Origin: Pontixanthobacter sp. CEM42 | Lineage (GTDB): Bacteria > Pseudomonadota > Alphaproteobacteria > Sphingomonadales > Sphingomonadaceae | NCBI RefSeq assembly: GCF_017812015.1 | Contig: NZ_JADQTN010000002.1 | Span: forward strand, 496,001-560,000 | Length of the DNA stretch: 64,000 nucleotides | Direction: 5' to 3' | Shown: positions 35,537-45,000 of the stretch, in pieces | How the letters are laid out: each line of letters begins with the position of its first letter | Numbering within the stretch: the first letter of the stretch is position 1 | The notes under the pieces: generated by a model | What the model saw: the letters and a program-made list of their open reading frames with translations, nothing else | Database searches by the model: none | Told to the model about the DNA's origin: nothing | Program-made: the position numbers and the translations under genes

Positions 35537-36427
35537 ATGACGAATTTCGGATGGAAGAGCATTGTAGCAGCGATCATGCTGCTCTGCGGTGCGGCGGCAT
35601 CGGCGCAAGAGACGCGCACGGCACCCAAGGACCAACCGTCGCCGCCCGCGACGCTGGCGGATGTCGATTGGCTGATCGGCCAATGGAGCGGCACAGGCAT
35701 TGGCGGCAATCCTGCGCATGAGAGCTGGCTGCCGCCGGTTGGCACAACGATGGTGGGCACGTTCATCCAAGAAGATGGCGAAAGCGGCATCCAGTTTTCT
35801 GAGCATATGTATTTGATGGAGGAGAATGGCTCGCTGGTGATGCGGCTCAAGCACTTCAATGCTGATTTGACTGCTTGGGAAGACAAGGAGGGAATGGTCA
35901 CCTTCCGGCTAATTGAGATCGAACCATGCGCCGCCTATTTCCGTGGTCTGACGCTACGCTGCACCATGGAGGAAGAGAGCGCTGGCGGACTTGTTGCGGC
36001 AGTAAAAATGCAGAGCGGTGAGGAGTTGCTATTTAACTTTGATCGCACCGGCGCCCAGCAGGCTTCCTCTGGTTGCGACGGGACAACTTATGCTATCAAT
36101 CAGTGCCTTGCCGCAGTTCGTGACCGGGCGATTACGCGCGAAGAGCAGTATTTTGAAGCCGCGATAGCGGGTAAAACGGGCTTGAGTGCGCGTATGACCG
36201 AGCGCGAGCGCCTGATGCGCGCGGCCCAGTCCCTTGCCAAGGAGTACCGTAAAGAGGCGTGCGCTGCGGTTTACGAACAATGGAAGGAGGGTACAATTCG
36301 CAACGCTATGATGCTTCGCTGTGAAATCCGCCTGATCGACCAGCGAACGCACGACATCTGGCGCAACTGGCTGACCTTTCAGGACACCACGGCACCGATC
36401 TTGCCGGAACCGGGGTCAACCAGATAG
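35537..36427 (+). CDS. Secreted DUF6265-like plus LprI-like (DUF1311) two-domain protein
   Basis: The start is the ATG at 35537, with AGGAGGAGA just upstream. The 296-residue product has a signal peptide (IMLLCGAAASAQ). The next part matches DUF6265: LADVDWLIGQWSGTGIGGNPAHESWLPPVGTTMVGTF, a lipocalin-like beta domain. A C-terminal region (about residues 190-280) is helical with spaced cysteines (CDGTTYAINQCLAAV, KEACAAVYEQWKEGTIRNAMMLRC), like the lysozyme-inhibitor LprI/DUF1311 family. The fusion suggests a periplasmic protein; the function is unknown. It converges on sucC with a shared terminator. Confidence 0.83.
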   Translation: MTNFGWKSIVAAIMLLCGAAASAQETRTAPKDQPSPPATLADVDWLIGQWSGTGIGGNPAHESWLPPVGTTMVGTFIQEDGESGIQFSEHMYLMEENGSLVMRLKHFNADLTAWEDKEGMVTFRLIEIEPCAAYFRGLTLRCTMEEESAGGLVAAVKMQSGEELLFNFDRTGAQQASSGCDGTTYAINQCLAAVRDRAITREEQYFEAAIAGKTGLSARMTERERLMRAAQSLAKEYRKEACAAVYEQWKEGTIRNAMMLRCEIRLIDQRTHDIWRNWLTFQDTTAPILPEPGSTR

Positions 36428-36474
36428 CCAAAAGAAAAGCCGCGCCAGTTTGCACCGGCACGGCTCAATCTTTT
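36428..36474. terminator. Probable bidirectional terminator between the DUF6265 gene and sucC
   Basis: An outer pair CAAAAG/CTTTTG encloses the stem AGCCG-C-GCC/GGC-A-CGGCT with a ten-base loop. It lies between two convergent genes, with A-rich and T-rich flanks suited to termination on either strand. Confidence 0.65.
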
Positions 36475-36491
36475 GTCAGAAGTGTTTCTGC

Positions 36492-37691
36492 TTAGGCCGC
36501 GTTTTTAACTTCCGCGACGATCTTCTTCGCGGCGTCACCCAGATCGTCTGCAGCCACAATTGGCAGTCCTGAGTTTGCAAGAATGTCCTTACCCGCTTGC
36601 ACATTGGTGCCTTCTAGGCGCACGACCAGAGGAACGGAAAGATTCACTTCCTTCGCGGCCTGAACGATACCGTCAGCGATAATGTCGCACTTCATGATAC
36701 CGCCAAAGATATTGACCAGAATGCCTTCGACAGCGGGGTCTTTCAGGATGATTTTAAACGCAGCGGTCACTTTTTCAGTGGTTGCACCGCCGCCTACGTC
36801 GAGGAAATTGGCCGGGAACGCGCCGTTCAGCTTGATGATGTCCATCGTCGCCATGGCAAGACCCGCGCCATTGACCATACAGCCGATGTTACCGTCGAGC
36901 TTGATATAAGCGAGGTCATATTCGCTCGCCTCGACTTCTGCCGGATCTTCTTCGGTCTCGTCGCGCATTTCCTCGACATCTTTGTGACGATAAAGCGCGT
37001 TACCGTCGAAACTCATCTTGGTGTCGAGCACCAGCAGCTGACCGTCTTTGGTCTCAACCAGCGGGTTGATCTCGAGCATTTCCGTGTCGAGTTCCATGAA
37101 CGCGGTGTAGAGTTTTGCAGCCAGTTTCTGACACTGCTTGTTCAGATCACCCGTCAGTTTCAGCGCAAATGCCACGGCGCGGCCGTGATGCGGCATAAAG
37201 CCTTGCGCCGGGTCGATAGTGATCGTGGTGATCAGCTCGGGCGTTTCATGCGCGACATCTTCAATGTCCATGCCGCCTTCGGTCGAGGCGACCATAGCGA
37301 CCTGACCGGTTGCCCGGTCAACCAGCATCGCGAGGTAGTATTCCTGCTCGATATCGACACCGTCGGTCACATAGAGGCGATTGACTTGCTTGCCTTCATC
37401 GCCGGTCTGGATGGTCACCAACGTATTGCCGAGCATGTCGGCGGCATCAGCTTTCACATCGTCGATACTCTTGGCGAGGCGAACGCCGCCTTTTGCGTCA
37501 GGGCCAAGCTCTTTGAACTTACCTTTGCCGCGTCCGCCTGCGTGAATCTGCGCTTTCACCACATAGAGCGGCCCGGGCAGTTTTTCTGCGCCCGCAACAG
37601 CTTCTTCGACTGTCAGCGCAGCATGACCGGCAGGGATGCCGATTCCGTATTTCGCGAGGAGTTCTTTGGCTTGGTATTCGTGAATGTTCAT
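36492..37691 (-). CDS. sucC: Succinyl-CoA synthetase (ADP-forming) subunit beta
   Basis: The 399-residue product has the ATP-grasp domain ([62 protein letters not shown]) and the C-terminal CoA-ligase domain with [21 protein letters not shown] and [17 protein letters not shown]. It catalyses the substrate-level phosphorylation step of the TCA cycle with SucD. The sucD gene is not adjacent: downstream on this strand lies the terminator and a convergent gene, so the two subunits are encoded apart. Confidence 0.97.
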   Translation of the reverse strand: MNIHEYQAKELLAKYGIGIPAGHAALTVEEAVAGAEKLPGPLYVVKAQIHAGGRGKGKFKELGPDAKGGVRLAKSIDDVKADAADMLGNTLVTIQTGDEGKQVNRLYVTDGVDIEQEYYLAMLVDRATGQVAMVASTEGGMDIEDVAHETPELITTITIDPAQGFMPHHGRAVAFALKLTGDLNKQCQKLAAKLYTAFMELDTEMLEINPLVETKDGQLLVLDTKMSFDGNALYRHKDVEEMRDETEEDPAEVEASEYDLAYIKLDGNIGCMVNGAGLAMATMDIIKLNGAFPANFLDVGGGATTEKVTAAFKIILKDPAVEGILVNIFGGIMKCDIIADGIVQAAKEVNLSVPLVVRLEGTNVQAGKDILANSGLPIVAADDLGDAAKKIVAEVKNAA

Positions 37692-37818
37692 GGGGTATCC
37701 GTCTTTATGAAAGGCGAGAAGAATCTGAAAATGTGTTCAGCGCGCATAAGCATGTATCAGCGCGCTTGAAAAGTGCTGGCTTGCAAAGTTTGATGGGGCA
37801 CCCCAACAGCATATCAGC

Positions 37819-38601
37819 ATGATTGATCGCGCGCGCCTTGAAGAAATTGTTGATGAAGCAGGGCGGATTGCGCTCGGCCTGTGGCCCGGTGACGGGCATG
37901 AAGTCGAAAGCTGGGAGAAAGAACCAGGCAGTCCGGTTTGCGCCGCTGATATCGAGGTGGACGGTTATCTCCGCAAACAATTGGGACAATTGCTCCCGTC
38001 AGCGGGGTGGCTGTCTGAAGAAACCGTTGATGACCCCGAGAGGCTCAAGAAGGGGCTCATCTGGCTGGTAGATCCGATTGACGGGACTAGAGATTTTTTG
38101 CGCGGACGCACCGGATGGTGCGTTTCTGTTGCGCTGATTAGCGAGGGTAGACCGTTGATCGGGGTCTTGGATGCGCCTGCACGCGGTGAGAAATGGGTCG
38201 GTATTGCCGGACAAGGCGCGTGGCGGAACCGTGAAAAGCTTACTGCATCGACACGGCAAAATTTTGCGGGAGCGCGGGTTCCGGCGGCGTCACTACAAAA
38301 AGTAGATCAAATCTTGACGATGGTCGATCAGCCCAACTCGATTGCGCTGCGGGTCGCAATGGTCGGAGCTGACGAAGCTGATCTGGTTGCCACGCTAAGG
38401 TGGGGATTCGAGTGGGATATCGGCGCGGCGACTTTGATCGCTCGCGAAGCCGGCGCGACGGTCACAGACGCGTTCGGCAAGCCTTTTGCTTACAACAAAC
38501 CCGATCCGCGCGCTTTTGGTATGATGGTTAGCGCGCCCGCGATCCATGAGGACGCTGTCGCCCATTTGGCCGAACGTGCAGAGGCACTCACTGCGCCATA
38601 G
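37819..38601 (+). CDS. cysQ: Inositol-monophosphatase-family phosphatase, CysQ-like
   Basis: The 260-residue enzyme carries the metal-binding motifs of the family: WLSEETVDD (motif 1, with EE), WLVDPIDGTRDFLRG (motif 2, DPIDGT) and FEWDIGAATLIAREAGATVTD (motif 3, WDxGA). The FLRGRTGWCVSVALI form resembles CysQ, the 3'(2'),5'-bisphosphate nucleotidase that clears PAP from sulfate assimilation, more than SuhB. The ATG at 37819 diverges from sucC across 127 bases. The CysQ assignment over other family members is moderate. Confidence 0.85.
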   Translation: MIDRARLEEIVDEAGRIALGLWPGDGHEVESWEKEPGSPVCAADIEVDGYLRKQLGQLLPSAGWLSEETVDDPERLKKGLIWLVDPIDGTRDFLRGRTGWCVSVALISEGRPLIGVLDAPARGEKWVGIAGQGAWRNREKLTASTRQNFAGARVPAASLQKVDQILTMVDQPNSIALRVAMVGADEADLVATLRWGFEWDIGAATLIAREAGATVTDAFGKPFAYNKPDPRAFGMMVSAPAIHEDAVAHLAERAEALTAP

Positions 38602-38633
38602 AAAAAAGGGGGCAGATCAATGCCCGCCCCCTT
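38602..38633 (-). terminator. Terminator of the OmpA-lipoprotein gene
   Basis: On the minus strand, AAGGGGGC pairs with GCCCCCTT around a 12-base loop and is followed by a run of six T's (the A-run at 38602-38607 on the plus strand). It begins 26 bases after the stop codon of the OmpA gene, and also lies just after the convergent cysQ stop. Confidence 0.82.
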
Positions 38634-38658
38634 AATAGTCGATAGTCTGACGGAAGAG

Positions 38659-39351
38659 TTACTGCGCTTGTTGCGCGGCCTCGACATCTGCCTGGGAAAT
38701 CGGAATGATCTTGATTTCGACCCGGCGGTTGCGTGACCGGCCTTCGGCAGTGGCATTGTCCGCAATCGGCGCCGTCTCACCAAAGCCCTGCCAACGAATC
38801 CGTGCCGAGCTCACGCCGCGCGATGACATGTAATTGGCCACCGCTTCCGCGCGTTGCTCCGACAGACGCTGGTTATAGGCATCAGACCCGCTTGAATCGG
38901 TGTGACCATATACGTCCACCAAGCTGTCCGGATATTGCTGAAGGCTTGCCGAAACGGTGTCGAGCGTGTTCCGGAAGGTCGGTTTGATAGTATAGCTGTT
39001 CACATCGAACGTTACACCGTCAGGCAAGTTCACCAGAATTGCGTCACCGCCATCTACTTCGGTGACATCTACGCCTGATCCTGCAGTTTGCTCTTTCAGC
39101 TCTTTGATCTGCTGGTCCATTTTGTAGCCGACTACGCCGCCAGCGACACCGCCAACACCCGCGCCGATGATGCGTCCGGTTTTGCCGCCAATTACGCCGC
39201 CGAGCAGTCCGCCAAGCACTGCACCGCCGACACCGCCAATTGCCGTGCGCGAAACTTTGCGCTCACCAGTATTCGGGTCGGTGACGCAGCCCGATACAGT
39301 TACCAGTGACAGAGCAGCGAGGCTCGAAACGAAGACTTTTGATTTTTTCAT
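38659..39351 (-). CDS. OmpA-family outer-membrane lipoprotein with glycine-zipper segment (YiaD-like)
   Basis: The 230-residue product starts with a lipoprotein signal (LVTVSGC). A glycine-zipper region (about 35-78, with repeated GGxxG/GGVxGG) follows, then a peptidoglycan-binding OmpA domain: FDVNSYTIKPTFRNTLDTVSASLQQYPDSLVDVYGHTDSSGSDAYNQRLSEQRAEAVANYMSSRGV, with the NxxLSxxRAxxV and GFGETxPIADNATxxGRxxNRRVEI signatures. It probably links the outer membrane to the cell wall. It is monocistronic with a strong terminator. Confidence 0.93.
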   Translation of the reverse strand: MKKSKVFVSSLAALSLVTVSGCVTDPNTGERKVSRTAIGGVGGAVLGGLLGGVIGGKTGRIIGAGVGGVAGGVVGYKMDQQIKELKEQTAGSGVDVTEVDGGDAILVNLPDGVTFDVNSYTIKPTFRNTLDTVSASLQQYPDSLVDVYGHTDSSGSDAYNQRLSEQRAEAVANYMSSRGVSSARIRWQGFGETAPIADNATAEGRSRNRRVEIKIIPISQADVEAAQQAQ

Positions 39352-39523
39352 GGGGTATTCCCCTCCTTAAATTGCATTCCTGCCCGTGTTCGGGCGGGGC
39401 GCTCCCACCAGCGCCGCTGCATAATCAATCCCGCAGCGCCATTGGTGTTCCCGATCAGCCTATTAACTATGAACAGATGAATGGCATATGGCGCAGAGCG
39501 CCTTTTGTGCTAGCGAGTTTGGC

Positions 39524-40837
39524 GTGACTCCTTTTCCTTGGCCCGACCTTATCATCATTGGCTGTTTGATCGTTATCAACGGCGTGTTCGCGATGTCCGA
39601 ACTCGCGATTGTCTCTGCACGCACCACGCAATTGCAGGGCGCGGCCGATAAGGGCAGCAAGTCTGCAGCGCTGGCGATGTCGCTAGCGGCAGATCCCGGC
39701 AAGTTTCTTTCGACGGTGCAAATCGGGATTACCCTGATCGGCATCATTGCAGGCGCCTATTCCGGAGCCAGTTTGGGTGGACCCATGGCAGAGCGACTGC
39801 CAGCGTTGGGTGTGCCAAAGGAGTATGCCGAACAAGCCGGCTTCGCGGTGGTGATCGCGTTGACGACCTATTTCAGCCTGGTTGTTGGCGAATTGGTGCC
39901 CAAGCAGCTCGCATTAAGGGCGGCCGTACCGATCTCTCTCATTATGGCGCGCCCGATGGCGTTGCTGGCTAAGATCGCCGCGCCGCTTGTCTGGATTCTG
40001 GATACGTCATCCGGTTTGCTGATCCGTTTGTTCGGTGTTCGTCCCGGCGGCCAATCCAGCGTGACTGCTGAAGAGCTTCATATGATTTTCGCCGATGCGA
40101 CGCAGTCGGGCGCGATTGAGGCGGATCAGCACCAGATTCTGACCGGCGCGGTGCGGCTAGCGGAACGCCCCGTGCGCGAAGTGATGACGCCGCGTACCGA
40201 GATCGATTGGATCGACGTGAATGCGAGCGAGGCAGACATTCGTCAGACCATTGACGAAAGCCCGCATTCGCTGCTTCCCGTTGCCGATGGATCGCCTGAC
40301 AAAATCCTCGGCGTGGTTAAAGTGCGCGAAGTTTTGGCGCAGTTGGTCGCAGGCGAGGCAATCAACCTCAAACGTCTGATGAAAAAGGCAGAGATTGTGC
40401 CGGATCAGCTTGATGCGATGGATGCGCTGCGTTCGTTGCAACAGGCGGAGATCGCGATGGCGATGGTCCATGATGAATATGGCCATCTGGACGGGATAGT
40501 GACGCCGGTTGACCTCCTGACCGCGCTGGTAGGCCAATTTGTCAGTGATCAGGATGAAGGCGATGCGCCCGCGATGACTGAGCGGGCAGACGGCTCGCTG
40601 CTCATTTCGGGCGGAATGTCAGCCGATGATCTCTCTGACCGTTTAGGCCTAGATTACGGCGACAGCCGCGAGTTCGCGACCGTTGCCGGATTTGTCTTGT
40701 CGGTGATCAAAAAGCTGCCGCTCGAGGGCGAGAGTTTCGTCGAGCAGGGCTGGAACTTCGAAGTGATCGATATGGATGGCAGGAAGATTGACAAGCTCCT
40801 GGTGACGAAGGTGCCGGAGGAGGATGGCGAGGAGTGA
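39524..40837 (+). CDS. CNNM-domain (DUF21) / CBS / CorC_HlyC membrane protein, hemolysin-C family
   Basis: The product has about 437 residues from GTG 39524, or 449 from ATG 39488. The N-terminal DUF21/CNNM domain has four hydrophobic segments (LIVINGVFAMSELAIVSARTTQLQ, GITLIGIIAGAYSGASLGG, VVIALTTYFSLVVGELVPKQLALR). Two CBS domains follow (VMTPRTEIDWIDVNA..., AEIVPDQLDAMDALRSLQQAEIAMAMVHDEYGHLDGIVTPVDLL), then a CorC_HlyC domain (GFVLSVIKKLPLEGESF...VIDMDGRKIDKLL). Members are linked to Mg/Co transport or efflux. The GTG start matches the usual family N-terminus better, as I recall it; there is no clear ribosome binding site for either. An intergenic repeat follows the stop. Confidence 0.9.
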   Translation: MTPFPWPDLIIIGCLIVINGVFAMSELAIVSARTTQLQGAADKGSKSAALAMSLAADPGKFLSTVQIGITLIGIIAGAYSGASLGGPMAERLPALGVPKEYAEQAGFAVVIALTTYFSLVVGELVPKQLALRAAVPISLIMARPMALLAKIAAPLVWILDTSSGLLIRLFGVRPGGQSSVTAEELHMIFADATQSGAIEADQHQILTGAVRLAERPVREVMTPRTEIDWIDVNASEADIRQTIDESPHSLLPVADGSPDKILGVVKVREVLAQLVAGEAINLKRLMKKAEIVPDQLDAMDALRSLQQAEIAMAMVHDEYGHLDGIVTPVDLLTALVGQFVSDQDEGDAPAMTERADGSLLISGGMSADDLSDRLGLDYGDSREFATVAGFVLSVIKKLPLEGESFVEQGWNFEVIDMDGRKIDKLLVTKVPEEDGEE

Positions 40838-40846
40838 GGGGCTTTT

Positions 40847-40901
40847 TTGTTTAGCCTCAAGCGCCGGCGTCCTTTTTGTTTAGTACCTCAGTCGCCGGGC
40901 G
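40847..40901 (+). repeat. Intergenic repeat, two imperfect tandem copies downstream of the CNNM gene
   Basis: Copy one (40847-40869) and copy two (40873-40901) share the pattern TTGTTTAG then CCTCA then CGCCGG. Copy one also matches 58753-58775 at 21 of 23 positions, including AGCCTCAA and CGCCGGCG, and there too it lies just after a stop codon. This looks like a dispersed intergenic element of the genome. Confidence 0.7.
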
Positions 40902-40978
40902 CGAGCCATCCGGCTCGCTTGGCTTCCTCGCATAAGCTCGGACGGCCGGTCGGCCTTGCGGTCAGCTAGTCGCTGACC
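40901..40978. repeat. Inverted repeats within the intergenic element
   Basis: Two perfect 7-base hairpins are seen: GCGAGCC/GGCTCGC with a four-base loop (40901-40918) and GGTCAGC/GCTGACC with a five-base loop (40960-40978). A GGCCGGTCGGCC stretch lies between them. The rest of 40979-41116 is GC-rich with no coding frame I trust. Together with the tandem copies just upstream, this makes a structured block between the CNNM gene and the convergent DUF3035 gene. Confidence 0.65.
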
Positions 40979-41116
40979 GGATCAGCGCTAACCATCTATC
41001 TGGCAACTTTTCTTGGTCGCGGCAGCCATAGGGCCGCGCGGCCCGCCCGCAGCGAAGTGACCGTCAGGGAACGAAAGCGAGGAAATCGCGCGCCGGATGG
41101 CGTGCGGAGAACAAAC

Positions 41117-41530
41117 TCAACCCGGAATGATCGCCTGACTATTCTGACCATCACCTTCGGGTGCGGCGATAATATCGCGGGTTACGCGGCCTTTAGCGAC
41201 GGTGTTGGTGTCCGGATCACCTACTGAGGAGCGGATGCCTGGAGCAGCGACTCCTGCACGATCAAGCGCGCTGGTTTCGACCGAACTGCGCGGGGCAGGG
41301 CCGCCGAACAGAGCTTCAAGAGCTTGCTCAGATGCAGTACCTTCTGCTGGACGCGGTGCACCTGGGGCTGGTGGGACCAGATTGAAATCAGGCGGAACAA
41401 CCAAGGGTGCCTGGCGCTGAACGGCGAACTCGTCGGGGCGCTCACGCCCCAAAATACCGCCGCTGCTACCGCAGGCTGCCAGCATAGCGCTGGTTGCGCC
41501 GAGGAAGATGATTTTGGTCGTCATACGCAT
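41117..41530 (-). CDS. DUF3035 (BamF-like) lipoprotein
   Basis: The 137-residue product has a lipoprotein signal (ATSAMLAACGSS), then a short DUF3035 region: RERPDEFAVQRQAPLVVPPDFNLVPPAPGAPRP, typical of the small alphaproteobacterial lipoproteins annotated as BamF-like beta-barrel-assembly accessory. The remainder is proline/alanine-rich and probably extended. It follows lspA by 24 bases on the same strand, a conserved order in this group as I recall it. It is presumably at the inner leaflet of the outer membrane. Confidence 0.87.
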   Translation of the reverse strand: MRMTTKIIFLGATSAMLAACGSSGGILGRERPDEFAVQRQAPLVVPPDFNLVPPAPGAPRPAEGTASEQALEALFGGPAPRSSVETSALDRAGVAAPGIRSSVGDPDTNTVAKGRVTRDIIAAPEGDGQNSQAIIPG

Positions 41531-41554
41531 AGTAGTCTCTCCACGGGCCCGATT

Positions 41555-42076
41555 TCAGGTCTGGGCCGGTTCGATATCCTGTTCCTCTTCCTTATCGCGG
41601 ACGAAGAAGGATCGGGCAAGGATGATTACAACGCCGATGGTGATAGCCGCATCGGCAACGTTGAAAATGAGGAAGGGGCGGAAGTCGCCGAAATGCAGAT
41701 CGGCGTAGTCGACGACATAGCCGAGTGTGTACCGGTCAACGATATTGCCGAGCGCGCCGCCAAGGATCAGCGATAGGCCAAGAATGTCGCCAAACGCCTT
41801 CTCGCGCAGCATCCAAATGAACACGACGAGCGCGATCAGCGCTGTGACCGCGACCAGTGCATAGCGCATTTCGGGCGACGTGGCTTCAAACAGACCCAGC
41901 GAGATGCCGAAATTCTGCGTGAAGCGCAGATCGAAAAATGGCAGGATTTCCACGTAGTCGCCGATCCGGTTGATCTCCAGCGGGCCGGTTACATAGTCTT
42001 TGATCCATTGATCCGCGGCAAAGATGATCAAGGCAATCGCAAGGCCGATCATGCGGGGCTTGGTGAGAATACTCAT
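41555..42076 (-). CDS. lspA: Lipoprotein signal peptidase (signal peptidase II)
   Basis: The 173-residue product has four transmembrane helices and the aspartyl-protease motifs of LspA: NFGISLGLF (usual NxGxAFG region), GGALGNIVDRYTLGYVVDYAD (first catalytic Asp in NIVDR) and FNVADAAITIGVVI (second catalytic Asp). It cleaves diacylglyceryl prolipoproteins, several of which are encoded here. The ATG at 42076 overlaps the ileS stop by four bases, so the longer frame to 42091 is not used. Confidence 0.96.
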   Translation of the reverse strand: MSILTKPRMIGLAIALIIFAADQWIKDYVTGPLEINRIGDYVEILPFFDLRFTQNFGISLGLFEATSPEMRYALVAVTALIALVVFIWMLREKAFGDILGLSLILGGALGNIVDRYTLGYVVDYADLHFGDFRPFLIFNVADAAITIGVVIILARSFFVRDKEEEQDIEPAQT

Positions 42077-45000
42077 TGTGCCGCATCCCATTCAGCAACC
42101 ACACTGTCGCAGCGACCGCAAAGTGCACCATCTTCGGTGACTTCGGGCAGCAAACGCCAGCAGCGGCCGCATTTGTGATCGGATGTGCGCGTAACTGTCA
42201 CGCCATCCCCTTGGCCGCGGGTGACTGTCGCGGTGATGAACAGATCGACGAGATCAGCGTCAGTAAAGCCTTCAGGGACTGTGCTTTCGGGCACAGTCAC
42301 ATCAGCTTCGAGACCGGAACGGATGGTTTTCTCACGGCGAAGCGGCTCGATCGCCTCCATCACCGTTTCGCGCAGCTCGCGCAGTTTGGTCCAGCGCGCA
42401 GTATCCGCTTGAACGGCCGGAATGACAGGCCATTCGAGCAGATGTACGCTGCCTTCTTGCGCATCATCGTCAGGATAACGCGCTTTCCATACTTCCTCTG
42501 CGGTATAGACCAAGACGGGCGCCGCATATCGGATCAGCGCGTGGAACAGGATGTCCAGCACCGTGCGATACGCTTTGCGTTTCGGATCGTTTTCGTCATC
42601 GCAATAGAGGCAGTCCTTGCGAATATCGAAGAAGAAGGCGGAGAGGTCTTCATTGCAGAAATCGACGAGCAGACGTGTGTATGTGTTGAAGTCGAAATCA
42701 TTGACCGCTTGCTTCAACTTACGGTCCAATTCCGCCAATTCGGACAGGATGTAGATTTCCAGCTCAGGGATTTGCGTATCATCCCCCATGTCGCCGACAA
42801 AGCCATCCAACGCGCCAAGCAAATAGCGGAACGTGTTGCGCAGCTTGCGGTACGTGTCGCCCACGCCTTTGAGGATTTCATCGCCGATACGGTGATCTTC
42901 GGTGAAATCGACGCTTAGTGCCCACAGCCGGATGATATCCGCGCCATATTGTTCCATCACTTTCAGCGGATCAGTAGTGTTGCCGAGCGACTTGGACTGT
43001 TTGAAGCCTTTGGCATCCATGGTGAATCCGTGCGTCAGCACGGCTTTGTAGGGCGCGCGGCCTCTGGTGCCGCAGCTCTCAAGCAGTGAGGATTGGAACC
43101 AGCCGCGATGCTGGTCGCTGCCTTCCAGATAGAGATCGGCGGGCGATTGCAGTTCGGGCCATTCATCGCTCTCGAGCACGAAGGCGTGCGTGGAACCGCT
43201 GTCGAACCACACGTCGAGAATGTCGGTGACCATCTCGTAATCGTCCGGGTTGCGATCGGGGCCGAGGAACTCAGCTGCGCGGCTTTCTTCCCACGCATCG
43301 ACGGTTTCGGACGCGATAGCTTGCTGGATGCGGAGGTTTACTTCCGGATCGACGAGCAACTCACCAGACTCGCGGTGTACGAACAGCGCCAGCGGAACGC
43401 CCCATGCGCGCTGGCGGCTGATTAGCCAGTCGGGGCGACCCTCGACCATAGAGCGCAGGCGGTTGCGGCCTTTTTCGGGAATGAAGCGAGTGGCTTCAAT
43501 CTCTTCCATCGCGCGTTCGCGCAAAGTTGGCGCGGCGCAGATGGTTTCGTCGGACGGATCGATTGCCCCGCCTTCGCCTTCCCAACCCTTTTCCTCGGGC
43601 GTCTTGGGCGAGATGTGCTCGAGATCCTCATCAATCGCGATGAACCATTGCGGGGTGCAGCGATACACGACCTTCGCTTTGGAACGCCATGAATGCGGGT
43701 AGCTGTGATGATAATCGGCGCTGGCAGAGAGAAGCGCGCCTGCCTCGCGCAGATCCGAACAGATCGGACCTTCGGGAGAATTGAATGGCTTGTTGATCAC
43801 GCTGCGACGGCGCGGTTTGCCTTCATCATCGAGATCATCCGCACCGAGCCACAACCAATCGTCGCGATAACGCCCGTCGCCCATAACGGCGAAGACTGGG
43901 TCGATACCGTTGGCGCGGCACAGATCGAAATCATCCTCGCCATGATCGGGTGCCATATGGACAAGACCGGTACCGCTGTCCGTGGTAACAAAATCACCTT
44001 CGAGGAACGGGCGCGGCTTGGCGTAAAACCCGCCAAGCTTGTGCATCGGGTGGCGTGCGATTGTTCCGGCTAGGTCTTTACCCCGAACATGAAGAAAGCC
44101 TCCACCCGAGTGACTTTCGTCAAACAAGAAGTCGTCGATTTCAACAATCGGATTGTCGGCTGGCCAATCGACCGCCGCAGGCAAAGACCTTACGTAACGT
44201 TCCAATCTTTCCGCAAACATCTCTCGAAGATCGTTTGCAATCAAAATACGCTTTCCGGTGACTGCGGGCGCATCGATGTGGGTTGTGAGTTCCAGCAGAT
44301 CGTATTGAACTTCCGCTCCGTAAGCCAAAGCCTGGTTCACCGGAATCGTCCAAGGTGTCGTCGTCCAAATTACCGCATGTGCGCCGACCAATTCTGGAAT
44401 CGGCGATTCAACAATCTCGAACGCCACATCGATCTGCGGGCTGTCGGTCAGGTCAGCATATTCGACTTCGGCATCGGCCAAGGCTGTTTCTTCAACCGGT
44501 GACCACATCACCGGCTTTGCGCCGCGATAGAGTTGGCCGGTCTCGGCGAACTTATGCAGTTCTTTGACAATTGCGCCTTCGGCTTCGGGGCGCATTGTTA
44601 GATAGGGTTTGTCCCACCTTCCATTGATTCCTAGTCGCTGCAGTTGGCCGCGCTGAACATCGACCCATTTCTGGGCATATTCGCGGCATTCTGCGCGGAA
44701 TTCCTTGGGTTCGACCTCGTTCTTGTTTTTCTTCTTCTTGCGGTAGAGTTCCTCGATCTTCCACTCGATCGGCAAGCCGTGGCAATCCCAGCCGGGCACA
44801 TAAGGCGCATCTTTGCCGAGCAGGCTTTGCGTGCGGACAACCGTATCCTTCAGAACATGGTTCAGCGCGTGGCCGATATGCATATCGCCATTGGCATAAG
44901 GCGGTCCGTCATGGAGGATGAATTTCTCACGGCCCGCACGCGCCTCGCGCAGCTTTTCATACAGGCCAATTTCTTCCCAACGCGCCTGAATACCCGGTTC

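Noticed and set aside
36984-37769. A 261-residue plus-strand frame opposite sucC
   Set aside because: It is an antisense shadow of sucC extending into the upstream region.
42076-42918. A 280-residue plus-strand frame
   Set aside because: It is antisense to the C-terminal part of ileS.
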